64,000 bases of DNA from Rhodopseudomonas pseudopalustris (GCF_900110435.1 NZ_FODT01000009.1:124001-188000), one strand, 5' to 3'; positions 42,111 to 53,130 are shown, numbered from the stretch's first letter. Numbers and translations: made by a program. Notes: a model not told the origin generated them from the sequence alone.

Positions 42111-43693
42111 GGCTTGCTCGTGATGTCGTAGACTACGCGGTTGACGCCCTTGACCTCGTTGATGATGCGGGTGGCGGTGGCGCCGAGGAAGTTCATGTCG
42201 AAGGCGTAGAAGTCGGCGGTCATGCCGTCGGTCGAGGTCACGGCGCGCAGCCCGACGACGTATTCGTAGGTGCGGCCGTCGCCCATCACGCCGACGGTCT
42301 TCACCGGCAGCAGCACCGCGAACGCCTGCCAGATCGTGTCGTACAGACCGGCCTTGCGGATCTGATCGATATAGATCGCGTCGGCGTTGCGCAGAATCTC
42401 CAGCTTTTCCGAGGTGATCTCGCCGGGGCAGCGGATCGCCAGCCCGGGACCCGGGAACGGATGGCGGCCGACGAACACGTCCGGCAGGCCGAGCTCGCGG
42501 CCGAGCGCGCGGACCTCGTCCTTGAACAATTCGCGCAAGGGTTCGACCAGCTTCATGTTCATGCGTTCGGGCAGACCGCCGACATTGTGGTGCGACTTGA
42601 TCGTCACCGAAGGCCCGCCGGTGAACGACACGCTCTCGATCACGTCGGGATACAGCGTGCCCTGCGCCAGAAAATCCGCGCCGCCGACCACCTTGGCCTC
42701 GGCGTCGAACACGTCGATGAACAATTTGCCGATGATCTTGCGCTTCTGCTCCGGGTCGGTGACGCCTTTGAGCGCGCCGAGGAACGTATCAGCCGCGTCC
42801 ACATGCACCAGCGGGATGTTGTAGTGGTGGCGGAACAGGTCGACGACGGACTTGCCCTCGTCCTTGCGCAGCAACCCGTGATCGACGAACACGCAAGTGA
42901 GCTGATCGCCGATCGCCTCGTGGATCAGCACCGCGGCGACCGCCGAGTCGACGCCGCCGGACAGGCCGCAGATCACCTTGCCCTGCCCGACCTGAGCGCG
43001 GATCTTCTCGACCGCCTCCTCGCGGAAGGCGCGCATCGTCCAGTCGCCGGTAAGGCCCGCCACCTTGCGGACGAAGTTGCGCAGGATTTTCGCGCCGTCC
43101 GGCGTATGCACCACCTCGGGATGAAACTGCATCGCGTAGAACTTGCGCGAATCGTCGGCGATCACCGCGATCGGCGAGCCCGCCGCCTTGGCGACGCCGC
43201 GGAAGCCCTCGGGCAGTTTGGTGACGCGGTCGCCGTGGCTCATCCAGACGTCGTACTGGCCGCCCTTCTGCCAGACGCCGTCGAACAGCGCGCAGTCGTC
43301 GGTGATCTCGATCGTGGCGCGGCCGAATTCACGATGATGCCCGCCCTCGACGGTGCCGCCGAGCTGCGCCGCCATGGTCTGCTCGCCGTAGCAGATGCCG
43401 AGCACCGGGACGCCGGCCTGAAGGATCGCCATCGGCGCCTTGGGCGCGTCGGCGTCCAGCACCGAGGCCGGCCCGCCGGACAGGATCACGGCCTTCGGCT
43501 TCATCTCGGCGAAGGCGGCTTCGGCCTTCTGGAACGGTACGATCTCGGAATAGACCCCCTCCTCGCGGACGCGGCGGGCGATCAATTGCGTGACCTGCGA
43601 GCCGAAATCGACGATCAGGATTTTTTCGTGGATCGCGGCGACGTGCGGCGAGGAATCGGCGGCGGAAGCGGAGAATGTGCTGGGGGCTGTCAT
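42086..43693 (-). CDS. guaA: GMP synthase (glutamine-hydrolysing)
   Basis: The protein has 535 residues from the ATG at 43693 ([14 protein letters not shown]). The class I amidotransferase domain starts with [20 protein letters not shown] and has the nucleophile Cys in [13 protein letters not shown] near residue 98. The ATP-pyrophosphatase domain has SGGVDS at about 244, and the C terminus ends in [13 protein letters not shown]. It converts XMP to GMP, and guaB lies 4 kb away. I did not use the upstream GTG (43777) because the extra residues are not conserved. The 3' end serves as the element's insertion site. Confidence 0.97.
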   Translation of the reverse strand: MTAPSTFSASAADSSPHVAAIHEKILIVDFGSQVTQLIARRVREEGVYSEIVPFQKAEAAFAEMKPKAVILSGGPASVLDADAPKAPMAILQAGVPVLGICYGEQTMAAQLGGTVEGGHHREFGRATIEITDDCALFDGVWQKGGQYDVWMSHGDRVTKLPEGFRGVAKAAGSPIAVIADDSRKFYAMQFHPEVVHTPDGAKILRNFVRKVAGLTGDWTMRAFREEAVEKIRAQVGQGKVICGLSGGVDSAVAAVLIHEAIGDQLTCVFVDHGLLRKDEGKSVVDLFRHHYNIPLVHVDAADTFLGALKGVTDPEQKRKIIGKLFIDVFDAEAKVVGGADFLAQGTLYPDVIESVSFTGGPSVTIKSHHNVGGLPERMNMKLVEPLRELFKDEVRALGRELGLPDVFVGRHPFPGPGLAIRCPGEITSEKLEILRNADAIYIDQIRKAGLYDTIWQAFAVLLPVKTVGVMGDGRTYEYVVGLRAVTSTDGMTADFYAFDMNFLGATATRIINEVKGVNRVVYDITSKPPGTIEWE

Positions 43694-43779
43694 GGGCAGC
43701 AGATACGCGACCGCAGCCCGGCTCGCAACCGGGAAAAACAGGCGCAGCGGCCGACATCCATTGCCAGCCTCGTTCACCC

Positions 43780-43885
43780 CGTCGTCCTGAGGCGCCGCCG
43801 CGAAGCGGCGGCCTCGACGGATGCTGGCCTGCGCCCCGAGCCCGCGACGCCGTCGCCCTTCGAGGCTCCAGCCGTGCGCAAGGCG
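43780..43885. repeat. Palindromic dispersed element between guaA and rsmB
   Basis: GCCGCCGC pairs with GCGGCGGC around GAA (43794-43812), flanked by GTCGTCCTGAGG and CCTCGACGGATG, then CGTCGCCCTTCGAGGCT. This resembles the cgtcctgagg...cctcgaaggatg-type repeats found many times in Rhodopseudomonas and Bradyrhizobium genomes. Confidence 0.5.
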
Positions 43886-43915
43886 CTCAGCGCTCTCCCC
43901 TCAAGGTGACGGCTA

Positions 43916-45220
43916 TCAAGCGCCCGATTTGCGCAGCACGCTCACAAAGAACCCGTCGGTGCCGGTCCGCAGCGGGGTCATCAGCAGGCCCTCGGGCGTG
44001 GTCCGGGTGGCGGCCAGGAAATCCTCAGCCTTGTCCCACAACGCGGCGGCGACCTCGGCGGGCGGGGTCACGGCAAACTCCGGGTGGCCGGCGACGAAGG
44101 CCTTGACCTGCCCGCCATTCTCCGCCGGCAGCACCGAACAGGTGACATAGGCGATCCGCCCCCCCGGCTTCACCAAAGTGGCGGCCCGGGCCAGCACCTC
44201 GGCCTGGTCCTTCAGCCGGATTTCCAGCGCGCCCGGCCGCATCCGCCATTTCGCGTCCGGGTTGCGCCGCCAGGTGCCGGTGCCGGTGCACGGCGCGTCG
44301 ACCAGCACCAGATCGGCGGAGGCGTGGATGTCGGCCAGCGGGTCGGCCGGCCCCTTCGGGGCGCGGATATCGCAATTATGCACGCCGGCGCGCGACAGCC
44401 GCTCGTGGATCGGCGCGAGCTGGCGCTTGTCGGAGTCGGTCGCGATCAGCCGCCCCTTGCCCTGCATCATCGCCGCCAGCGCCAGGGTCTTGCCGCCGGC
44501 GCCGGCGCAGAGGTCGATCACCTGCTCGCCGGGCTTTGCGGCCGACAGCAGCGTCGCGAGCTGCGAGCCCTCGTCCTGGACCTCGACCGCACCCTTGATG
44601 AAGTCCTGCTCGGCCTGCACGCCCGGATTGCGGGCGTCGGCGCCGAGTTCGATCCGCAGCCCCAGCGGCGACCACGGCGTCTCGCTGGCGCCGAGATGCG
44701 CCAACGACGCCAGAACCTTCTCCCGCTTCGCCCTCAGCGTATTGACCCGCAGATCGAGCGGCGCCCGGCTCGCCATGGCGGTGGCCTCCGCCACGCGGTC
44801 GTCGCCGAACATTTCGATGAAGGCGCCGTCGAGCCATTCGGGATAATCGCCAGCGACGTGCGGCGGCGCGCCGTCCAGCGTGCGCCCGGACAAGGCGGCA
44901 TGCTCGACGTCGGACAATGGCTGCGGCGAAAACCGGCCGCCGTCGCACAGCGCCGCGATCGCGTCAGGCGTCATGGCGCGCTCGACCTTGAGCATCCCGA
45001 GGACGCGCGAGCGCGCGCTGTCGTCGTCCATGATGAAGGCGCTGGAGGCGCGGCGGCGCAGCACGTCCCAGACCAGGCCGGCGATCGCAGCACGATCGCC
45101 GGAGCCGGCGTAGCGATGCGCGGTCCCCCATTCCTTCAGGGCCTTGGCGGCGGGAATCCGCTGGCCGTCGATGGTGGCGATCAGGTCGATGGCTGCGGAC
45201 AGCCGTGCGGCGGGGGTCAT
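43916..45220 (-). CDS. rsmB: RsmB/NOP family rRNA cytosine-C5 methyltransferase
   Basis: The protein has 434 residues. A NusB-like N-terminal part is followed by the Rossmann methylase: VIDLCAGAGGKTLALAAMMQ near residue 235, the DAPCTGTGTWRRNPD motif with one catalytic Cys near 310, and YVTCSVLPAENGGQV with the other near 357. It methylates a cytosine in rRNA; which position cannot be told from sequence alone. The symbol is used for the family. It lies upstream of guaA on the same strand. Confidence 0.85.
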   Translation of the reverse strand: MTPAARLSAAIDLIATIDGQRIPAAKALKEWGTAHRYAGSGDRAAIAGLVWDVLRRRASSAFIMDDDSARSRVLGMLKVERAMTPDAIAALCDGGRFSPQPLSDVEHAALSGRTLDGAPPHVAGDYPEWLDGAFIEMFGDDRVAEATAMASRAPLDLRVNTLRAKREKVLASLAHLGASETPWSPLGLRIELGADARNPGVQAEQDFIKGAVEVQDEGSQLATLLSAAKPGEQVIDLCAGAGGKTLALAAMMQGKGRLIATDSDKRQLAPIHERLSRAGVHNCDIRAPKGPADPLADIHASADLVLVDAPCTGTGTWRRNPDAKWRMRPGALEIRLKDQAEVLARAATLVKPGGRIAYVTCSVLPAENGGQVKAFVAGHPEFAVTPPAEVAAALWDKAEDFLAATRTTPEGLLMTPLRTGTDGFFVSVLRKSGA

Positions 45221-45252
45221 TCAGATCTTTCAGTTCGAGTAGCAATCAGCGG

Positions 45253-45675
45253 TCAGATCAGCAGCAGGATACGCAGGGCGAAGTAGATCCACATCGCCAT
45301 CAGCACCAGCGCTCCTGCCAGCCACACCGGGCCGCGGCGCCGGATGTCGTTCGAGGTGACGAAGACGCCGGCATGGGCGAAGCGCGCGACCACGAACACC
45401 CAGGACAGCAGCACCATCACCAGATCGACGTGCCGCAACGGCAGCGCCAGCGCAATCAGCAGATAGAACAGCACCGGCAGCTCGAACTGGTTGCGCAAGC
45501 AATTGCCGAACTGGGTGACGCGGTCCGGCCACGCCTGCTGGCCGAGCGCGACGTCCCGCATTTTGGTCTGGCCGGAGGCGATTGCCTTGGTGCGGGCGGC
45601 GAAGGTGCCTAACATCAGCGCGAAGGTCAGCCCGATCAGGACGAACACCGGCAGCAGCACCATCTGGACCGACAT
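45253..45675 (-). CDS. MAPEG family membrane protein
   Basis: The protein has 140 residues from the ATG at 45675 (MSVQMVLLPVFVLIGLTFAL). Four membrane segments fit the MAPEG fold, with the characteristic NQFELPVLFYLLIALAL and VARFAHAGVFVTSNDIRRRG. MAPEG enzymes act on glutathione or eicosanoid-like substrates, but bacterial members are mostly uncharacterised. It lies 33 bp upstream of rsmB on the same strand, so the two may be co-transcribed. Confidence 0.88.
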   Translation of the reverse strand: MSVQMVLLPVFVLIGLTFALMLGTFAARTKAIASGQTKMRDVALGQQAWPDRVTQFGNCLRNQFELPVLFYLLIALALPLRHVDLVMVLLSWVFVVARFAHAGVFVTSNDIRRRGPVWLAGALVLMAMWIYFALRILLLI

Positions 45676-45820
45676 GGCGGAGCCCTCCCCTGATTGGCCT
45701 GCTTCGCTATAGCGACCGCACCCCATCATGACAATCGATCGGCCGGTTTGAACCTGCATGGCTGCATCGGAGACCCACGCCTGACGAGGTTCCGGTCCAT
45801 TCGAGCCGAGTAACGGTGTC

Positions 45821-46510
45821 ATGTCGTATTTTTGGGCGGGTGTGACGGCTGTGATCGAGACGATGGGCGGCGGCGTCACCGCTGTCGTGAGCGCAGCCGT
45901 GCAGTTGTTCGGGCTGACCTCGGACGCCCCGGACGGCGCGGCCGGTCTCACAACCTCGGCATTGGCTGGCGCCGCCGCTGCGCTTGCTCTGGCGATCGCG
46001 CTCAAACTGTATTTCAGCCGCCGCGAGCGCACCACGCGCGACATCCTCAGGGATGGCGCGACGATCAGTGTCGTGATCGGGCTCGTTTGCTTCGTCGCCT
46101 ACGACATGCGGCACGCGGCGCTGGACTATCTCGGTCTCAACGGTTCCAAACCCGCGGTGGAGTTCGAGATCCGGTTGCCCGCCTCGGCCTTCGCCGCGCT
46201 CGGCCGCGACGCCCAGATCGAGTTGCACACCGACCGCAACCAGACCATCGGCCGACTGCAGAGCACCGCCATGGTCGACGACGGCCATCCGGTGCTGCGC
46301 GGCTCGGTACCGATCGACTTCCGAACCGCAGATCGGATGGTGATCCTGAACCTGCCCGGCGAGGGCCAGCATCTGTTCAAACTGAGGCTCGCCGCCAACC
46401 CGAGCCGCACCGCGGTGTTCGGCCCGTGGCATCTCGCGGACCGCGTAACGTCGCCGAACAAGCCCGAGGCTCCGCGCGACGCCACCGCGATCCGCTATCG
46501 CGTGATGTAG
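45821..46510 (+). CDS. Hypothetical membrane protein (229 aa)
   Basis: There are two likely membrane helices in the first 95 residues (ALAGAAAALALAIALKLYF and DGATISVVIGLVCFVAYDM), then a soluble, beta-rich domain of about 130 residues (EFEIRLPASAFAALGRDAQI). I recognise no family. It is divergent from the MAPEG gene and convergent with the oxidoreductase gene 10 bp beyond its stop. Confidence 0.7.
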   Translation: MSYFWAGVTAVIETMGGGVTAVVSAAVQLFGLTSDAPDGAAGLTTSALAGAAAALALAIALKLYFSRRERTTRDILRDGATISVVIGLVCFVAYDMRHAALDYLGLNGSKPAVEFEIRLPASAFAALGRDAQIELHTDRNQTIGRLQSTAMVDDGHPVLRGSVPIDFRTADRMVILNLPGEGQHLFKLRLAANPSRTAVFGPWHLADRVTSPNKPEAPRDATAIRYRVM

Positions 46511-46520
46511 CGGAACGCGG

Positions 46521-47546
46521 TTACGCGCGATCCGGCCCGATGCGAACGAGTTGCTTGCCGAAATTGGCGCCCTTCAGCAGGCCGATGAACGCTGACGGCG
46601 CGCTCTCGACGCCCTCGGTGACGAACTCGCGATACTTCACCTTGCCGTCGCGGACCCACTCCGACATATCCCGCAAGAACTCCTGACGCCGTCCCGCGAA
46701 ATCGCTGACGATGAAGCCGCGGATGGTGAGCCGCTTGGTCAGCACATGACGCATCATCGCGCCCGCCCATTTCGGCGTCGGCGGCGCTTCGAAGGCGTTG
46801 TACTGCGCGATCAGGCCGCACACCGGAATGCGGGCGAAAGCGTTGAGCAACGGAAACACCGCCTCGAACACCTCGCCGCCGACATTCTCGAAATACACGT
46901 CGATCCCTTTCGGACACGCCGCCTTCAGCTTGGCGGCGAGGTCCGGATCGCGGTGGTCGAGGCAGTCATCGAAGCCGAGCTCGTTCTTGACGTAGTCGCA
47001 TTTCGCCTTGCCGCCGGCGATGCCGACCGCGCGCGCGCCCTTGATTTTCGCGATCTGTCCGACCGCGGAGCCGACCGCGCCGGAGGCCGCGGCGACCACG
47101 ACGGTCTCGCCTTCCTTCGGCTGGCCGATGTCCAGCAGCCCGGTGTAGGCCGTCATGCCCGGCATCCCGAGCACGCCCACTGCGGTCGAGATCGGCCCGA
47201 GCGACGGATCGATCTTGCGCAGCGGCTTCGGATCGGCGAGCGCGTGGGTCTGCCAGCCGGCATGCGCCAGGACGATATCGCCCTTGGCGAAGCCCGGGCT
47301 GTTGGAATCGAGCACCTCGCAGACCGTGCCGCCTTCCATCACGCCGCCGACAGGCACCGGCTGGGCATAAGACGGTCCGTCGCTCATGCGGCCGCGCATA
47401 TAAGGGTCGAGCGACAGCCAGATCGTGCGCAGCAGCACCTGCCCCTCGCCCGGCGCCGGCACGTCAAACTCCTCGAGACGGAAATTCGCCGCCGTCGGCT
47501 CCCCAGTCGGACGCGAGGCAAGAACGATACGCTGACCCTTGGACAT
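46521..47546 (-). CDS. NADP-dependent oxidoreductase, MDR superfamily (CurA-like)
   Basis: The protein has 341 residues. The N-terminal oxidoreductase domain (RIVLASRPTGEPTAANFRLE) is followed by the Rossmann domain with VVVAAASGAVGSAVGQIAKI near residue 150 and a C terminus ending in LVRIGPDRA. The zinc ligands of alcohol dehydrogenases are absent, as in the leukotriene B4 dehydrogenase/CurA group of NADPH-dependent double-bond reductases. The substrate is unknown. A dispersed repeat lies between it and guaB. Confidence 0.9.
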   Translation of the reverse strand: MSKGQRIVLASRPTGEPTAANFRLEEFDVPAPGEGQVLLRTIWLSLDPYMRGRMSDGPSYAQPVPVGGVMEGGTVCEVLDSNSPGFAKGDIVLAHAGWQTHALADPKPLRKIDPSLGPISTAVGVLGMPGMTAYTGLLDIGQPKEGETVVVAAASGAVGSAVGQIAKIKGARAVGIAGGKAKCDYVKNELGFDDCLDHRDPDLAAKLKAACPKGIDVYFENVGGEVFEAVFPLLNAFARIPVCGLIAQYNAFEAPPTPKWAGAMMRHVLTKRLTIRGFIVSDFAGRRQEFLRDMSEWVRDGKVKYREFVTEGVESAPSAFIGLLKGANFGKQLVRIGPDRA

Positions 47547-47683
47547 GCTGTTTCCTTGTTGTTGTTGGTTGTTGTTGATTGGGAACGATTGGCGCGACTT
47601 TAAGCGAGGCTATCGCATTCGCCAACTGCGGCGGGCATGATTCACGCCGGCGGCGCTTTGACGGCGCCGACCCAGTCCGCGTT

Positions 47684-47783
47684 CGTCATTCCGGGGCGCT
47701 CACGAGTGAGCGAACCCGGTATCTCTCTTGATAACAACTTCGGGATTCCGGTTTCGCGCGTTTCACGCGCGCCCCGCAATGAC
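47684..47783. repeat. Dispersed inverted repeat, copy A, between guaB and oxidoreductase gene
   Basis: GTCATTCCGGGGCGC pairs with GCGCCCCGCAATGAC with two mismatches, enclosing CTCACGAGTGAGCG and CGCGCGTTTCACGCGCG. A shorter relative lies at 62865. The family is common in Rhodopseudomonas and Bradyrhizobium genomes and can act as a terminator for genes facing it. Confidence 0.65.
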
Positions 47784-47795
47784 CGCCAATTCAGC

Positions 47796-49304
<1,509 letters not shown>

Positions 49305-49479
49305 TCAGCGGCCGGTTGCGCCGCGTTCAAACTCGGGAGACGGGAGCCGCGTTCGGCGCCACAGCAGCAGCGCCGTCGAATCGAGCCCGTCGGTAGGGTT
49401 GGCGGTGGTCGATAGCATGGCGGTATGACGAATCAAAGGGGCAAAGCCTGTCCGGCCCAATCCGCCCCCCAGACATTGC

Positions 49480-49620
49480 TCAACCGGCCGCGAGCGAGCC
49501 GAAAACCACGGGAACATCAGGGATTTCCACGATCGTGTCCCGGGCTGCGCGCAGCACCTGCCAGATTTGGCGTTGCGGCTCGGGCAGAACTTCGAGCTTG
49601 GGCTCAAAGGTCCTCAGCAT
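49480..49620 (-). pseudogene. Truncated AbiEii-like nucleotidyltransferase remnant
   Basis: The frame reads MLRTFEPKLEVLPEPQRQIW and QVLRAARDT, resembling the N terminus of AbiEii-type nucleotidyltransferases as I remember them (usually followed by YGGTAIALRLGH). After about 30 residues it becomes unrelated and stops at 46. No continuation is seen in the other frames. Its start overlaps the stop of the gene at 49614 by 7 bp, so an operon with a damaged second gene is the likely reading. Confidence 0.4.
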
Positions 49621-49925
49621 CGAATGCTCTCTCGGGAGGCGTTTTCCGGCAATGCCCGCCCCGTCGCGCGCTGCAGGCGACCGCGCCAGAACTCCCACGA
49701 CCGCGGGTCGATCCAACCGGGCTCGGCGCTCAGCATGGCGTCAGCCAGCGCGTCGGAGCCCAAATTCCGCTCGAGCTCGAGGCCTTCGGCGAAGGTTGCA
49801 AAGCTCATCGCCTGCGCCAACAGGCGCGCCTCGGAGCGCGGCACGGCTCCGATCGGCTCCCACCAGAAATACTTCCGTTCGAGATCGGAAGCCAGTTGAG
49901 GCGGAAGGCGCAAAGCGAGGGTCAT
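49614..49925 (-). CDS. Hypothetical protein, first gene of a damaged AbiEii-like pair
   Basis: The protein has 103 residues (MTLALRLPPQLASDLERKYF), with WWEPIGAVPRSEARLLAQAM and a conserved-looking GWIDPRSWEFWRGRLQ. I do not know a formal family name. It lies directly upstream of the truncated nucleotidyltransferase-like remnant, a pairing that I believe occurs intact in related genomes, where it might be an antitoxin. That role is only an inference. Confidence 0.6.
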   Translation of the reverse strand: MTLALRLPPQLASDLERKYFWWEPIGAVPRSEARLLAQAMSFATFAEGLELERNLGSDALADAMLSAEPGWIDPRSWEFWRGRLQRATGRALPENASRESIRC

Positions 49926-49979
49926 CGAGCCGAATTATAGCACATCACCAAATCGGTTGCGAACCGCCTCGCTCGCCAC

Positions 49980-50228
49980 TCAGCGCCGGTAGGCCGGCGG
50001 CGCGCCGTGCTCGCGGATCGCCTCGACCACCTCGCGGTGCATCCGCTTTTCCCGCTCCATCCGGACCGCGATCAAAGCGTGCAGCGACGGCAGCAGCAGC
50101 AGCGGCTGGAAGATCAGGCCGAGAATGACGCAAACCACCAGCAGCACCAGATTGAACACGGCCGACAGCGGCTGGCCGTTGAGCAGCAGGCCGAGCGGCG
50201 GCAGGAAAGCGGCAAGCAGGTAGATCAT
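49980..50228 (-). CDS. Small membrane protein, Pmp3/YqaE-like
   Basis: The protein has 82 residues from the ATG at 50228, with GAGGGAG upstream on the coding strand. Two membrane helices (MIYLLAAFLPPLGLLLNGQP, then SAVFNLVLLVVCVILGLIF) resemble the YqaE/Pmp3 layout. The C terminus is basic (MEREKRMHREVVEAI). Pmp3-like proteins affect membrane potential and stress in other organisms; no such test is implied here. The much longer minus-strand frame to 51632 is a shadow of the MFS gene. Confidence 0.65.
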   Translation of the reverse strand: MIYLLAAFLPPLGLLLNGQPLSAVFNLVLLVVCVILGLIFQPLLLLPSLHALIAVRMEREKRMHREVVEAIREHGAPPAYRR

Positions 50229-50378
50229 CGGCGGAACTCCCTCAAGACGTGGGCTCCGGCAAAGGGCTTTCGGATGCGCGCCGGTCACGCAAGATTTAGG
50301 TGCTGAGAGGCCGTCCGCAATAGCGGGAGCTGCGACCGGATGGTACACGCGGGGCTCCCGCCCCGGCCGAAATCCCGC

Positions 50379-51854
50379 ATGAACAAAGAACGACTGATCC
50401 CGCTGATCGTGGCCGCCGCGTTGTTCATGGAGAACATGGACGCCACCGTGATCGCCACCTCGCTGCCGGCGATCGCGGCCGATATCGGCACCTCGCCGCT
50501 GACGCTGAAGCTCGCGATCACCTCCTATCTGCTGTCGCTCGCGGTGTTCATCCCGGCCTCGGGCTGGACCGCCGACCGGTTCGGCGCCCGGACCGTATTC
50601 TCGGCCGCAATCGCGGTGTTCATGGTCGGCTCGATCGGCTGCGCGCTGTCGAGTTCGATCACCGATTTTGTCGCCGCCCGCATCCTGCAGGGGCTGGGCG
50701 GCGCGATGATGACTCCGGTCGGACGGCTGGTGCTGCTGCGCTCGATCGACAAGAGCGCGCTGGTCAGCGCGATGGCGTGGATGACCTTGCCCGCGCTGAT
50801 CGGGCCGGTGATCGGGCCACCGCTCGGCGGCTTCATCACCACCTATTTCTCGTGGCACTGGATCTTCCTGATCAACATCCCGATCGGCCTTGTCGGCATC
50901 TTCTTCGCGCAACGCTACATCGACCCGATCCGCAGCGAGAATCCGGAACGCTTCGATCTCTACGGGCTGGTGCTGGCCGGAATCGGGCTCGCCGGGATCG
51001 CCTTCGGCCTGTCGGTCGCCGGGCTCGGTCTGCTGCCTTGGCCGATCGTGACCGGACTGATCGCGGTCGGCGCGATCTCGATGACGCTCTATCTGCTGCA
51101 CGCCCGCCGCACCGCCTCGCCGGTGCTGGATTTCTCGCTGATGCGGCTGACGACGCTGCGGGCCAGCATGATCGGCGGTTTCCTGTTCAGGCTCGGAATC
51201 GGCGCGCTGCCGTTCCTGCTGCCGCTGTTGATGCAGATCGGCTTCGGGCTGACGCCGTTCCAGTCCGGCCTCGTCACCTTCGCCTCCTCGGCCGGCGCGA
51301 TGGGCATGAAACCGCTGGCGGCGCGGATCATCCGCACCTTCGGCTTCCGCAACATCATGACCATCAACGCGCTGATCAGCTCGGTGTTTCTCGCCGCCTG
51401 CGCGCTGTTCACGCCGGCGACGCCGCTGCTGCTGATCATGATCATCCTGCTGGTCGGCGGCTTCTTCCGCTCGCTGCAGTTCACCGCCATCAATACCGTG
51501 GCTTATGCCGAGGTTCAGAGCGCACAGATGAGCCGCGCCACTACGCTGGTCAGCGTCGGCCAGCAACTGGCGATCTCGGCCGGCGTCGCGATCGGCGCGT
51601 TCTCGGTCGAGACCACCATGGCGTGGCGTCACACCACCACGCTCAGCGCCGATGATTTCGCCCCGGCCTTTATCGTGGTCGCGGTGATGGCGGCGCTGTC
51701 GGCGTATTTCTTCTGGCGGATGCCGGACGACGCCGGCAGTGAGATTTCGGGGCGGAAGGCGATCGAAATCTCGAGCAAAAAAGCCGCGGCCGGCGCCGCG
51801 GCCAAGACGGCGAGCGAAGAAACCCAGGATGCGCGCGATCAGAGATTGGGTTAG
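50379..51854 (+). CDS. MFS multidrug transporter, DHA2 family
   Basis: The protein has 491 residues from ATG 50379 (MNKERLIPLIVAAALFMENM). About 14 hydrophobic segments, the motif-like DATVIATSLPAIAADIG in helix 1, GWTADRFGARTVF and PALIGPVIGPPLGGFI identify a DHA2-type drug:proton antiporter. The C terminus is Ala/Lys-rich and unstructured. I preferred 50379 to 50340, because the extra residues are Pro/Arg-rich and not family-like. It is divergent from the Pmp3-like gene; the substrate is unknown. Confidence 0.9.
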   Translation: MNKERLIPLIVAAALFMENMDATVIATSLPAIAADIGTSPLTLKLAITSYLLSLAVFIPASGWTADRFGARTVFSAAIAVFMVGSIGCALSSSITDFVAARILQGLGGAMMTPVGRLVLLRSIDKSALVSAMAWMTLPALIGPVIGPPLGGFITTYFSWHWIFLINIPIGLVGIFFAQRYIDPIRSENPERFDLYGLVLAGIGLAGIAFGLSVAGLGLLPWPIVTGLIAVGAISMTLYLLHARRTASPVLDFSLMRLTTLRASMIGGFLFRLGIGALPFLLPLLMQIGFGLTPFQSGLVTFASSAGAMGMKPLAARIIRTFGFRNIMTINALISSVFLAACALFTPATPLLLIMIILLVGGFFRSLQFTAINTVAYAEVQSAQMSRATTLVSVGQQLAISAGVAIGAFSVETTMAWRHTTTLSADDFAPAFIVVAVMAALSAYFFWRMPDDAGSEISGRKAIEISSKKAAAGAAAKTASEETQDARDQRLG

Positions 51855-51920
51855 CGCCGGCAGACGATCACGACCGGATGGTTCGTCCGCCCGGACAGGG
51901 CCCGGATATTCCGTCCCGTG

Positions 51921-52100
51921 CTAGCTCAGAGCCTCCCTGCCCCTGTCGTTCGGCTTGCTGTGCCGGACCGCCAGGCGCAGCACATCGCTGCAGATCGGGC
52001 ACCGGAAATGCGGCACGTCGAACTTTGCGTTCGCGTGCTCGACCGCAACCAGTTCGCGATCAACGCCGCACCCTCGGCACATCGGAGTCGGGATATCCAT
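51921..52100 (-). CDS. Small zinc-ribbon protein (59 aa)
   Basis: The frame starts at the ATG at 52100 and ends with TAG at 51921. It reads MDIPTPMCRGCGVDRELVAV, then EHANAKFDVPHFRCPICSDV and a short basic tail. The two Cys pairs (CRGC and CPIC) are 26 residues apart, which is a zinc-ribbon or rubredoxin-knuckle arrangement. The gene is isolated between the MFS and rlmE genes and is too short for usual length cut-offs. Function unknown; DNA-binding or a redox structural role is possible. Confidence 0.55.
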   Translation of the reverse strand: MDIPTPMCRGCGVDRELVAVEHANAKFDVPHFRCPICSDVLRLAVRHSKPNDRGREALS

Positions 52101-52355
52101 GCCTGTCGCCGATTCGTGAATGAGAATCGACCGACCGTATTGGAATTGAGGTCATCAACTCTGTAAATTGATACCAGACGCTGAAATTGACTCATTAATT
52201 AACTGCAATGTCTGCAAGTAATTCCCAACACTACAGCATGATACCGAGAAGTGAGCGTCGGATCTCGGAAAACATCACGCGCCGACAACAAACTGGAGCT
52301 GGACGACGATTCGAAGGTAACTCATCCTGCTCGACGGCTTCGTCGCCCGTCGCCG
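52101..52355. other. 255-bp gap, AT-richer, with a dispersed repeat
   Basis: There is no gene of support on either strand. The first half is AT-rich (for example GAAATTGACTCATTAATTAA), giving likely promoter space for the zinc-ribbon gene. The second half contains the dispersed repeat at 52234-52316. Confidence 0.5.
52234..52316. repeat. 83-bp dispersed repeat, copy 1
   Basis: The sequence runs from CAGCATGATACCGAGAAGTG to GACGACGATTCGAAG and aligns without gaps to 54363-54445. The family (CATGATCCCGAAAAGTGG..., TTTTCGGAAAAGATCATGC) is a well-known dispersed non-coding repeat of Bradyrhizobium-group genomes. This copy is the more diverged one. Confidence 0.65.
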
Positions 52356-53063
52356 TCACTCATCGACTGTTTCAGGGGCCACGATTGGCACACCGCGAAA
52401 TCCCATCGCCAGCACGTAGCGCTCCGATGAATCCTTGCGGCTGGCCGCCGGCTTGACGTGCTTCACCGTGGCGAAGTCGCGCTTGAGCTGCGTCATCAGC
52501 GTCGCGTCGGCGCCGCTCTGAAACACCTTGGCGACGAAGGTGCCGCCGGGCTTCAGCACTTCGCTCGCGAACTGCGCGGCGCTCTCGACCAGACCGACGA
52601 TACGAAGCTGATCGGTCTTGCGATGCCCGGTGGTGTTCGCAGCCATGTCGCTCATCACCACGTCGGCGCCGCCGCCGAGCATCTCGCGAAGCCGATCCGG
52701 CGCGGCGTCGTCGAGAAAATCGAGCTGCGCGAAAGTCACGCCGGGGATCTCCCCCATCTCCAGCAGATCGATCGCGATCACCTTGCCGCGGCCGTCCGCA
52801 GCGCCGACCCGCTTGGCGGCGATCTGGCTCCAGCCGCCGGGCGCCGCGCCGAGGTCGGCCACGGCGAGACCCGATTTGAGGAAATGATACTTGTCGTCGA
52901 TCTCGAGCAGCTTGTAGGCGGCGCGCGAGCGATAGCCGTCGCGCTTGGCCTGCGCGACGTAAGGGTCATTGAGCTGGCGCTCGAGCCATAGCTTCGACGA
53001 CAGCTTCATTCTGCCGGCGCTTTTGACGGTGACGCGCATCCGTCCTGTGGTGTCTTTGGCCAT
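52356..53063 (-). CDS. rlmE: 23S rRNA 2'-O-methyltransferase RlmE (RrmJ/FtsJ)
   Basis: The protein has 235 residues. The FtsJ methylase domain shows [20 protein letters not shown], then [17 protein letters not shown] (SAM motif I), [20 protein letters not shown] and [13 protein letters not shown], with the expected catalytic Lys/Asp/Lys/Glu pattern. It methylates U2552 of 23S rRNA in Escherichia coli. The N-terminal extension is basic. It lies 67 bp downstream of the Ppx/GppA gene on the same strand, a pairing conserved in Rhizobiales. Confidence 0.95.
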   Translation of the reverse strand: MAKDTTGRMRVTVKSAGRMKLSSKLWLERQLNDPYVAQAKRDGYRSRAAYKLLEIDDKYHFLKSGLAVADLGAAPGGWSQIAAKRVGAADGRGKVIAIDLLEMGEIPGVTFAQLDFLDDAAPDRLREMLGGGADVVMSDMAANTTGHRKTDQLRIVGLVESAAQFASEVLKPGGTFVAKVFQSGADATLMTQLKRDFATVKHVKPAASRKDSSERYVLAMGFRGVPIVAPETVDE

Positions 53064-53130
53064 GGTCCTGCCTATTTGTTCGCGCCGCGTGCTTAGCAGA
53101 CCGGTGCGGAAAGACCAGTGAAACCACGGT

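Noticed and set aside
42461-43909. Plus-strand frame of 482 codons over guaA
   Set aside because: It is antisense to guaA, His/Arg-rich and without a domain.
49980-51632. Minus-strand frame of 550 codons
   Set aside because: Only its last 82 codons (from 50228) look like a real protein; the rest is antisense to the MFS gene.
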